Origin: DATMRS01 sp035566015
GTDB taxonomy: Bacteria > Pseudomonadota > Alphaproteobacteria > Sphingomonadales > Sphingomonadaceae
Reading direction: 5' to 3'
DNA: 64,000 nucleotides
Assembly: GCA_035566015.1 (NCBI GenBank)
Contig: DATMRS010000020.1
Location: forward strand, 558,001-622,000
Below the pieces are notes generated by a model. That model did not search any database. It was not told where the DNA came from and saw only the letters and a program-made list of their open reading frames with translations. Of this stretch, positions 16,261 to 23,413 are shown piece after piece (position 1 is the stretch's first letter; each line of letters starts with the position of its first letter). A program made the position numbers and the translations under genes.

Positions 16261-17307
16261 ATGATGCGTTCGATCAAGACGAAGATTGCCTTGGCCGCTT
16301 TGCTGGCCGCCGCGACATTGTCGGGATGCTCGAAGGAAGGGGCGGACCAGAAGGCGGGGGCTGGCGCGGGTGCCATCCAGTTGCTGAACGTGTCCTATGA
16401 TCCGACGCGCGAACTCTACAAGGAAGTGAACGGCGAATTCGCCAAGTCGTGGAAGGCCGAGACCGGCCAGGACGTGACGATCAGCATGAGCCATGGCGGA
16501 TCGGGCAAGCAGTCGCGCGCGGTGATCGACGGCCTGGAGGCGGACGTCGTCACGCTCGCGCTGGCCTATGACATCGATGCGATCGCGGAAAAGACGAAGG
16601 TGCTCGCGCCCGGCTGGCAGGCCCGCCTGCCCGACCAGAGCGCGCCTTATACGTCGACGATCGTCTTCCTCGTCCGCAAGGGCAATCCCAAGGGCATCAA
16701 GGATTGGGGCGACCTGATCAAGCCCGGCGTGTCGGTCATCACCCCCAATCCCAAGACGAGCGGCGGGGCGCGCTGGAATTTCCTCGCGGCGTGGGCCTAT
16801 GGCCGCAAGGCGGGTGGCTCCGAAGCGGCGGCGCAGGACTATGTGGCCAAGCTGTTCGCTCATGTGCCAGTGCTCGATTCGGGTGCGCGGGGTGCGACGA
16901 CGACCTTCGTCGAGCGCGGCATCGGCGATGTGCTGCTCGCCTGGGAGAATGAGGCGTTCCTCGCCGAGAAGGAACTGGGCAAGGGCAAGTTCGACATCGT
17001 CGTGCCCTCGATCTCGATCCTTGCCGAGCCGCCGGTCGCGGTGGTCGACGGCAATGCGAAGAAGCATGGCACCGAGAAGGTCGCCGAGGCCTATCTGAAA
17101 TTCCTCTACACGCCCGAGGCGCAGGACGCGATCGCGCGCAATTTCTATCGGCCGCGTGATCCAGCGGTCGCCGCGAAATATGCCAGCGTGTTTCCGAAGC
17201 TGAACCTCGTCACCATCGCCGATTTCGGCGGCTGGAAGGCGGCGCAGAAAACCTATTTCGCGGATGGCGGCGTGTTCGACACGATCTTCGCCAAGATCAA
17301 GCACTGA
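16261..17307 (+). CDS. sbp: Sulfate-binding protein of the sulfate ABC importer, lipoprotein form
   Basis: 348 residues from ATG 16261, with AGGGGAG eight bases upstream. A lipobox ATLSGC ends the signal peptide, so the protein is membrane-tethered, unlike the soluble enteric Sbp. The mature part follows the family closely: LLNVSYDPTRELYKEVN, SHGGSGKQSRAVIDGLEADVVTLAL, NPKTSGGARWNFLAAWAYG and LLAWENEAFLA. It binds periplasmic sulfate (or thiosulfate) and passes it to CysTW. It is the first gene of sbp-cysT-cysW-cysA. Confidence 0.95.
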   Translation: MMRSIKTKIALAALLAAATLSGCSKEGADQKAGAGAGAIQLLNVSYDPTRELYKEVNGEFAKSWKAETGQDVTISMSHGGSGKQSRAVIDGLEADVVTLALAYDIDAIAEKTKVLAPGWQARLPDQSAPYTSTIVFLVRKGNPKGIKDWGDLIKPGVSVITPNPKTSGGARWNFLAAWAYGRKAGGSEAAAQDYVAKLFAHVPVLDSGARGATTTFVERGIGDVLLAWENEAFLAEKELGKGKFDIVVPSISILAEPPVAVVDGNAKKHGTEKVAEAYLKFLYTPEAQDAIARNFYRPRDPAVAAKYASVFPKLNLVTIADFGGWKAAQKTYFADGGVFDTIFAKIKH

Positions 17308-17316
17308 CGCCGCCGC

Positions 17317-18204
17317 ATGGCTGCTGGTTCAGCGCCCGCCTCGGCCGCCGTGGGGTTCGTCCCCCGGCGGCCATTATTTGGCAAGCGGACGATTATCCCC
17401 GGCTTCGGGCTGACCTTCGGGTTCAGCCTGCTCTGGCTCGGGATCATCGTGCTGTTGCCGCTCAGCGCCATTTTCCTGCGCAGCGCGGGGATGGGCTGGC
17501 GCCAGTTCGTCGCGGTCGGCTTCTCGCCGCGCGCAATGGCGGCCTATGAACTGAGCTTCGGCGCGGCGCTGGCGGCGGCGGCGGTCAACGCCGTCATCGG
17601 CCTGCTGATCGCCTGGGTGCTGGTACGTTACAGTTTCCCCGGCAAGCGGCTGGTGAGCGCGCTCGTCGATCTGCCCTTCGCGTTGCCGACGGCGGTGGCG
17701 GGCATCGTGCTCACCTCGCTTTACGCGCAGAATGGCTGGATCGGCGGCCTGCTCGATCCACTGGGGGTCAAGGTGGCCTTCACCCCGCTCGGCGTCGTCG
17801 TCGCGTTGATCTTCATCGGCCTGCCGTTCGTCGTCCGCTCGGTCGAGCCGGTGCTGGAGGATCTGTCGGCCAGTCTGGAGGAGGCGGCCGCCTCGCTCGG
17901 TGCGACGCGATTGCAGACTTTCCGCCGTGTCATCCTGCCCGCGATCCTGCCGGCGCTGGCGACGGGCTTTGCGCTCGCCTTCGCGCGCGGCGTCGGCGAA
18001 TATGGCTCGGTGATCTTCATCGCGGGCAACATGCCCTATCGCTCCGAAATCGCACCCTTGCTGATCGTCACCCAGCTTGAGCAGTTCGATTATGAGGCCG
18101 CGACCGCGATCGCGGCGGTCATGCTGATGGCCGCCTTCGCGCTGCTGCTGGTCATCAACATCCTTCAGGCCTGGAACCGGAACCGCCTGGGGGGTAGCGC
18201 ATGA
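17317..18204 (+). CDS. cysT: Sulfate ABC transporter permease CysT
   Basis: 295 residues with about six transmembrane helices. It contains VDLPFALPTAVAGIVL, typical of the CysT/ModB group, and the EAA loop EEAAASLGATRLQTFRRVILPAILPAL that contacts the ATPase. It starts 9 bases after the sbp stop and its own stop overlaps cysW. With CysW it forms the inner-membrane channel for sulfate. Confidence 0.96.
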   Translation: MAAGSAPASAAVGFVPRRPLFGKRTIIPGFGLTFGFSLLWLGIIVLLPLSAIFLRSAGMGWRQFVAVGFSPRAMAAYELSFGAALAAAAVNAVIGLLIAWVLVRYSFPGKRLVSALVDLPFALPTAVAGIVLTSLYAQNGWIGGLLDPLGVKVAFTPLGVVVALIFIGLPFVVRSVEPVLEDLSASLEEAAASLGATRLQTFRRVILPAILPALATGFALAFARGVGEYGSVIFIAGNMPYRSEIAPLLIVTQLEQFDYEAATAIAAVMLMAAFALLLVINILQAWNRNRLGGSA

Positions 18205-19040
18205 CCAACCATGCGCTCACCGAAAGCCGCCTCGTGCGCTGGGCACTGATCGCGATCGCGCTGCTGTTCGTCGGTCTGTTTCTGGTGCTGCCGCTGATCG
18301 CGGTGTTCGTGGAGGCCTTCTCGAAGGGCGTGGCGCCCTATCTCGACGCGATATCGGAGCCCGACGCGCTGTCGGCCATCCGGCTCACCCTGCTCGTCGC
18401 GGTGATCGCGGTGCCGCTGAATATCGTCTTCGGCCTCGCTGCCGCCTGGGCGATCACCAAGTTCGATTTTCCCGGCAAGAGCCTGCTCATCTCCCTGATC
18501 GACCTGCCTTTCTCGGTATCGCCGGTGGTCGCGGGCCTGATCTACGTGCTGCTGTTCGGCGCGCAGGGTTGGTGGGGCGACTGGCTGTCGGCACACAATA
18601 TCCGCATCATCTTCGCGGTGCCGGGCATCATATTGGCGACGATCTTCATCACCTTCCCCTTCGTCGCGCGCGAGCTGATCCCGCTGATGGCGGAACAGGG
18701 GCGCGACGAGGAGGAGGCCGCGCTGTCGCTCGGGGCGAGCGGGTGGCAGACGTTCCGCCGGGTGACATTGCCCAACATACGCTGGGGCCTGCTCTATGGC
18801 GTGTTGCTCTGCAACGCCCGCGCGATGGGGGAGTTCGGCGCGGTGTCGGTCGTTTCCGGCCACATAAGGGGCAAGACGAACACGATGCCGCTCCACGTCG
18901 AAATTCTGTACAATGAGTATAATTTCATGGCGGCCTTCGCGGTGGCGTCGCTGCTTGCCTTGCTCGCGCTCGTGACGCTGGTCATCAAGAGCCTGCTCGA
19001 ATGGCGCTATGACTATCAAGGGAAAGGTTCGGCACATTGA
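18201..19040 (+). CDS. cysW: Sulfate ABC transporter permease CysW
   Basis: 279 residues with six predicted helices. IDLPFSVSPVVAGLIYVLLFG and the EAA loop EEEAALSLGASGWQTFRRVTLPNIRWG identify CysW, as does GEFGAVSVVSGHIRGKTNT, a CysW hallmark. The start overlaps the cysT stop, and the stop overlaps the TTG of cysA, so all three are translationally linked. Confidence 0.96.
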   Translation: MTNHALTESRLVRWALIAIALLFVGLFLVLPLIAVFVEAFSKGVAPYLDAISEPDALSAIRLTLLVAVIAVPLNIVFGLAAAWAITKFDFPGKSLLISLIDLPFSVSPVVAGLIYVLLFGAQGWWGDWLSAHNIRIIFAVPGIILATIFITFPFVARELIPLMAEQGRDEEEAALSLGASGWQTFRRVTLPNIRWGLLYGVLLCNARAMGEFGAVSVVSGHIRGKTNTMPLHVEILYNEYNFMAAFAVASLLALLALVTLVIKSLLEWRYDYQGKGSAH

Positions 19041-20077
19041 GCATCGCGCTCGAAGGTATCAGCAAGCGGTTCGGCGATTTCTCGGCACTCAGGGATATAG
19101 ATCTTGCCGCGCGTCCCGGTGAGTTCCTGGCGCTGCTCGGCCCGTCGGGATCGGGCAAGACGACGTTGCTGCGCATCATGGCGGGGCTGGAATTTCCCGA
19201 CGCGGGCCGCGTCCGCTTCGACGGCGAGGATGTGACCGGCCTCAAGGTCGCCGATCGCCATGTCGGCTTCGTCTTCCAGCATTATGCGCTGTTCCGTCAC
19301 ATGAGCGTGGCGGAAAATGTGGGCTTCGGCCTCAGCGTCAAGAAAAGGCGCGACCGCCCGTCGCGCAAGGCGATCGCGGAACGGGTGCAGGAACTGCTCG
19401 AACTCGTCCAGCTCGGCGATCTCGGATCGCGCTTTCCCGCCCAGCTTTCGGGCGGGCAGCGCCAGCGCGTCGCGCTCGCCCGCGCGCTCGCGGTCGATCC
19501 CAGGCTGCTGCTGCTCGACGAGCCGTTCGGCGCGCTCGACGCCAAGGTCCGTAAGGGCCTGCGCCGCTGGCTGCGCGAACTGCACGACCGGATGGGACTG
19601 ACGTCGGTCTTCGTCACCCACGATCAGGAGGAGGCACTCGAACTCGCCGATCGCGTAGTGGTGATGGACCATGGCGTGATCGAGCAGGTCGCCGAGCCGA
19701 CGACGATCTATGAGGAACCGGCGAGCGCCTTCGTGTTCGATTTCGTCGGCGATTCGAATCGCGTGCCTGTCACGGTGCGCGACGGCCGCGTCCACTTTCT
19801 CAATATGACGCTCGATGTCGACGGCACGGATGCGCCCTGCGGCGCGGCGACGCTCTTCTTCCGCCCGCATGATGTCGAACTGGCCGCCGACGGCGCTGCC
19901 GGCCTGCCTGTAACCGTGACACTCGTCCATCCGCGCGGCGGCGGCCGGCATGCCGAGGCGATCCTCGCCGGCACCAGCGCGCCGATCGAATTCGCGCTGC
20001 CGGCCGGCGCCTCGGTGAGCGCCGGACAATCACTGACGATCCGGCCGACGCGCGCGCGGCTTTATCCGAGGGTTTAG
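19037..20077 (+). CDS. cysA: Sulfate/thiosulfate import ATPase CysA
   Basis: 346 residues beginning at a TTG that overlaps the cysW stop. Walker A GPSGSGKTT, signature LSGGQRQRVALARAL, Walker B LLLLDEPFGALD and the H-loop VTHDQEEA are all present, followed by a C-terminal TOBE-type regulatory domain from about residue 240. It powers sulfate import. Its TAG stop (20075-20077) overlaps the TAA stop of the opposite-strand gene. Confidence 0.97.
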   Translation: MSIALEGISKRFGDFSALRDIDLAARPGEFLALLGPSGSGKTTLLRIMAGLEFPDAGRVRFDGEDVTGLKVADRHVGFVFQHYALFRHMSVAENVGFGLSVKKRRDRPSRKAIAERVQELLELVQLGDLGSRFPAQLSGGQRQRVALARALAVDPRLLLLDEPFGALDAKVRKGLRRWLRELHDRMGLTSVFVTHDQEEALELADRVVVMDHGVIEQVAEPTTIYEEPASAFVFDFVGDSNRVPVTVRDGRVHFLNMTLDVDGTDAPCGAATLFFRPHDVELAADGAAGLPVTVTLVHPRGGGRHAEAILAGTSAPIEFALPAGASVSAGQSLTIRPTRARLYPRV

Positions 20078-20373
20078 CTGTTCTTCAACACCACCTCGAG
20101 ATGTTCGACGCGCGGCAGACTCGCGAAATGCGGGCCTGCCAGCCGGCGCCATTCGGTGAAAGCGTCCGAATTACGGAAGCCGATCATATGATCGTCCACC
20201 GTCTCCCACTCCACGACGAGGCGGAAGCGGTGCGGATGTTCGAGCGAACGGGTGAGCCGCAAGCTGCGGCAGCCCTTGGTGCCGAGAAAATGCTTGGAGG
20301 CTTCGTTGACGGCCTCGGTGAAGGCCGCTTCATGGCCATCCTTAACGTCGATTTCAGCAAGTTCGTAGATCAT
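20074..20373 (-). CDS. Antibiotic biosynthesis monooxygenase (ABM) domain protein
   Basis: 99 residues, one dimeric alpha/beta-barrel ABM domain: IYELAEIDVKDGHEAAFTEAVNEA at the start, RFRLVVEWETVDDHMIGFRNSDAF in the middle. Small ABM proteins include quinol monooxygenases and haem-degrading enzymes, but many have unknown substrates. The stop overlaps that of cysA. Its promoter region is shared with csbD, where a GGAAC/AGTT pair on this strand could be an EcfG promoter. Confidence 0.82.
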   Translation of the reverse strand: MIYELAEIDVKDGHEAAFTEAVNEASKHFLGTKGCRSLRLTRSLEHPHRFRLVVEWETVDDHMIGFRNSDAFTEWRRLAGPHFASLPRVEHLEVVLKNS

Positions 20374-20445
20374 CTCTTAGCCCCTTTTTTGCCCCCTTAC
20401 GTCTTTCCGCTGGCCCTGAACATAGCGCTTGAGCCCCGCCCCGCC

Positions 20446-20473
20446 GGAACTGCGTACGCGGCCCAGCCGTTCC
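20446..20473. promoter_or_regulatory. EcfG general stress promoter of csbD, with an overlapping divergent copy
   Basis: On the plus strand GGAAC (20446-20450), 17 bases, then CGTT (20468-20471) matches the alphaproteobacterial EcfG consensus GGAAC-N16/17-CGTT, about 55 bases before the csbD start. The segment is nearly symmetrical: on the minus strand GGAAC (20473-20469) is followed after 17 bases by AGTT, pointing at the ABM gene. Both genes are plausible members of the general stress regulon. Confidence 0.72.
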
Positions 20474-20525
20474 TTTTTCATGAGCGGGCGCGGCATCCGT
20501 GCCCCATCGGAGAAGGAGAGACAGC

Positions 20526-20708
20526 GTGGGCGAACTTACCGACAAGGTGAAGGGCAGCGTCAATCAGGCGATCGGCAAGACGAAGCAGGATATCGGCAAG
20601 GACAAGAACCGGCCCGATATTGAGGATGAAGGCACGCTGCAAAGGGCCAAGGGCACGGCGCAGAAGATCAAGGGATCGGTGAAAGGCGCACTCGGCGATA
20701 AAATCTGA
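20526..20708 (+). CDS. CsbD-family stress protein
   Basis: 60 residues from GTG 20526, preceded by GGAGAAGGAGAG. The composition is typical: GELTDKVKGSVNQAIGKTKQDIGKDKN, later AKGTAQKIKGSVKGALGD, a small hydrophilic helical protein. Family members are strongly induced in general stress; their molecular role is unknown. An EcfG promoter upstream and a terminator just downstream make it a one-gene unit. Confidence 0.9.
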   Translation: MGELTDKVKGSVNQAIGKTKQDIGKDKNRPDIEDEGTLQRAKGTAQKIKGSVKGALGDKI

Positions 20709-20714
20709 TTCGCA

Positions 20715-20755
20715 CAAAAAGGGCGCCGCCCGGGAAACCGGACGGCGCCTTTTTT
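20715..20755. terminator. Bidirectional rho-independent terminator
   Basis: An A-run, then GGCGCCG paired with CGGCGCC around a GGGAAACC-type loop, then six T. It lies between the convergent csbD and aldehyde dehydrogenase genes. Confidence 0.88.
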
Positions 20756-20767
20756 GGTGCTGAGGCG

Positions 20768-22255
20768 TCAGGCGAGTTCGACCGCCTCGTCGAGCAGCAT
20801 TGCCTTGCTCTCGACATAAGGCTCGAAACCCTCGATCCCGCCTTCGCGGCCGATGCCCGATTGCTTGAAGCCGCCGAAGGGCAGGCCGAAATCCGCCGAC
20901 ATGCCATTCTGGGCGAAGCCGCCCGCGCGTAGCCGGCGGCCGATGCGATAGGCGGCCTGGCTGTCGCCGGTCAGCACCGCGCTGTTGAGGCCATAGAGGC
21001 TGTCATTGGCGAGCGCGATCGCATGATCCTCGTCCTCGGCGCGGATCAGGCTGAGCACCGGCCCGAAAATCTCCTCCTGGGCGATGGTCGACTTATTGTC
21101 GACGTCGGCGAACAACGTCGGCTCGATGAAATAGCCGCGATTGAGGTGGCTCGGCCGGCCGCCGCCGGTGACGAGCGTCGCGCCCTCTTCCTTGCCCTTG
21201 GCGATATAGCCTTCGACGCGCTCCAACTGGCGCTGCATCGCCAGCGGACCCATCTCGCTTGCCGGATCGTCCGAATAGCCGACGCGCACGCTCTTCATCT
21301 CGGCGGCGATCGCTTCAGCGATCTCGTCATGGCGGTTGGCGGGGACGATCGCGCGGCTCAGCATCGCGCAGACCTGGCCCGACAGCATCGTGATCGTGCG
21401 GCCGAGGATCTTGGCGACGGCCTCGGTCGGCATGTCGTCGCGTACGATCGCGGCGGACTTGCCCCCCAGTTCGAGCGTGACGCGCGCGATCCGCTCGCCC
21501 GCCACGCTGGCGATGCGGCGGCCGGCGACGGTCGATCCGGTAAAGCTGATCTTGTCGACGAGCGGCGAGCGGACAAGATGGTCCGCCGCCTCGCGATGCG
21601 AGGGGACGAGGTTGAGGACGCCCGCCGGAAGGCCGGCCGCCTCCGCCGCTTCGGCGATGAAATAGGCCTCCAGCGGCGTTTCGGGCGAGGGCTTCATCAC
21701 GACGGTGCAGCCGGCGACGAGCGCGGGCGCCACTTTCTGCGTCATGATTGCGTAGGGCACGTTCCACGGCGCGATCGCCGCCACGACGCCCACCGGCTCA
21801 TGCACGACATAGGCGTTCTTGCCCGGCACGTCGGTATGGCGCTTCGCCGCCCAGGCGAATTTGTCGACATAACCGACATAGCGCTCCAGCGTCCCCGTGC
21901 CCGTCTGGATCATGAAGGGCGCCATCGTCGCCAGCGCGCCCATCTGCGCGGTATAGGCCTTGGCGATCTGGTCGTGCCGCGCCTTCAGCCAGTCGGCCAT
22001 CGCCTGCACCTTCGCCGCGCGTTCGGCGGGGGCCATCATGGGCCAGGGGCCGTTGTCGAACGCGTCGCGCGCGGCCTGCGCGGCGGCGTCCATATCGGCC
22101 TCGCGTGCCTCGGCGACGCGGGCGACCACCTGCTCGCTATTGGGCGAGACGATCTCGATCATCCCGCCGGCGGCCGGCGCGACCCACGCGCCGCCGATGA
22201 AGAGTCGATCGGGGTGGGAGAGCGAAACGCCCTCGGGAAGAAGCCGGTCAGCCAT
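20768..22255 (-). CDS. NAD(P)-dependent aldehyde dehydrogenase
   Basis: 495 residues, standard ALDH length. The catalytic cysteine is in SGQVCAMLSR, the general-base glutamate in VTLELGGKSA, and the cofactor region includes IAPWNVPYAIMTQKVAPAL, KPSPETPLEA and FTGSTVAGRRI. The C-terminal part has EEIFGPVLSLI and FGGFKQSGIGREGG. The substrate is not evident; the set of motifs fits broad-range ALDHs used on terpenoid, aliphatic or aromatic aldehydes. A divergent palindromic repeat and the Crp/Fnr-type gene lie upstream. Confidence 0.93.
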   Translation of the reverse strand: MADRLLPEGVSLSHPDRLFIGGAWVAPAAGGMIEIVSPNSEQVVARVAEAREADMDAAAQAARDAFDNGPWPMMAPAERAAKVQAMADWLKARHDQIAKAYTAQMGALATMAPFMIQTGTGTLERYVGYVDKFAWAAKRHTDVPGKNAYVVHEPVGVVAAIAPWNVPYAIMTQKVAPALVAGCTVVMKPSPETPLEAYFIAEAAEAAGLPAGVLNLVPSHREAADHLVRSPLVDKISFTGSTVAGRRIASVAGERIARVTLELGGKSAAIVRDDMPTEAVAKILGRTITMLSGQVCAMLSRAIVPANRHDEIAEAIAAEMKSVRVGYSDDPASEMGPLAMQRQLERVEGYIAKGKEEGATLVTGGGRPSHLNRGYFIEPTLFADVDNKSTIAQEEIFGPVLSLIRAEDEDHAIALANDSLYGLNSAVLTGDSQAAYRIGRRLRAGGFAQNGMSADFGLPFGGFKQSGIGREGGIEGFEPYVESKAMLLDEAVELA

Positions 22256-22401
22256 GCGAAATCCTCTCGATGTGAAAGCGATCGATCATAACAGATGTTT
22301 CAATCGGGACTAGAGTCGATTCTGGCCAAGCATACAGGATTCCATGAATTCCTGTCCGGCGGAACTGACGGAAGGTATTCGGCGCAGACATCCTCCGTGC
22401 T

Positions 22402-22491
22402 CGTCATCCGGCGGAAGGCCCATGGACTCGGCGGGCCTACGTATCAATCGACTCCACCCATCCATCGATTCGGCTTTCGCCGGAATGGCGG
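22402..22491. repeat. Diverged full copy of the intergenic palindromic repeat family
   Basis: The layout is CGTCATCCGGCGGAAGG...CCATGGACTCGG, a spacer with TATCAATCGACTC, then CGATTCGGCTTTCGCCGGAATGGCGG. This is the same order as the element at 61138 with substitutions. It fills most of the 276-base gap between the ALDH and Crp/Fnr genes; the remainder shows nothing recognisable. Confidence 0.65.
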
Positions 22492-22531
22492 AGAATTTGC
22501 CTTTCCGCATGGACGCACGGCGCCCACCCGT

Positions 22532-23218
22532 TCATTCTCCCGCTTCGGCGATCTGCGCCAGATAGCCGTCGTCGATGATCCGGATCTTGCCCTGCGATAG
22601 CTCGATCACCCCCGCCTCGGCCCATTGGGCGAGCTGGCGGTTGATATTCTCGCGGCTCATGCCGACGAAATTGCCGAGTTCGCTCTGGCTGAGATCGCCC
22701 GCGAGGCGGTGGCCGTCGGCTTTCTGGTCGGTCAGCCGCTTGAGGAAGCGCGCGAGACGGGGACCGGCGGCGAAGGCGCGATCGCTTTCGATCGTCGTAT
22801 CGGTCTCGCGCAGGCGCACGGCCATCTCGCGTAGCATACGGATCGCGACCTTCGGGTGCTCCTCGATGAAGCGCTCGAACGCGTTCCGGGTGATTCGCAG
22901 ATAGCTGCCGGCATAGCGCGCGGTGGCGGAGGCGGTGCGCTGACCGCCGTCGAGCAGCGCGATCTCTCCCAGCACCGCGCCCGGTTCGGCATAATCCAGC
23001 ACGATTTCATGTCCGTTGGCCGCAATCATGCTCACCCGCGCAATACCGGCCAACAGCAGGACGAGCGCGTCGCCCTCCTCCCCTTGCTCGAGAATCGTCT
23101 CGCCCGTCTTCATATCGTGCAAGCTGGCGGTGGCGAGCAGCGCTTCCAGTTCATCGGGGGCGCATGCTGAAAGTATCGAGTGGGGCGGCAGCATCGCCGC
23201 GATCTTGTCGGCCTTCAT
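22532..23218 (-). CDS. Crp/Fnr-family transcriptional regulator
   Basis: 228 residues from ATG 23218 (AAGGGGGA just upstream); an upstream in-frame start at 23302 is unlikely. It has an N-terminal cyclic-nucleotide-binding-type barrel (GETILEQGEEGDALVLLLAGIARV, GAVLGEIALLDGGQRTASATA) and a C-terminal helix-turn-helix (LSQSELGNFVGMSRENINRQLAQW). There are no Fnr-type N-terminal cysteines, so it is not an oxygen-sensing Fnr; cyclic nucleotide binding is possible. A weak EcfG-like GGAAC...CGTT with a 15-base spacer lies on this strand at 23300-23277. Confidence 0.88.
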   Translation of the reverse strand: MKADKIAAMLPPHSILSACAPDELEALLATASLHDMKTGETILEQGEEGDALVLLLAGIARVSMIAANGHEIVLDYAEPGAVLGEIALLDGGQRTASATARYAGSYLRITRNAFERFIEEHPKVAIRMLREMAVRLRETDTTIESDRAFAAGPRLARFLKRLTDQKADGHRLAGDLSQSELGNFVGMSRENINRQLAQWAEAGVIELSQGKIRIIDDGYLAQIAEAGE

Positions 23219-23413
23219 TATCGATTCCCCCTTTCCGAACGCAATGCGCGCCGGATGACGGGATACAGCCGGTCGTAACGCCGATACGCTACAAGGTTCC
23301 ACGAAGGACGCGCCGGCCCGTCTCAGGCGCAGTGATGCCCGTCACAGCACATTATTCGCACTATCGCTAGCGCCGCTCCACGGGGAGGACGGAACAGGCG
23401 CGGGCACCGATTA

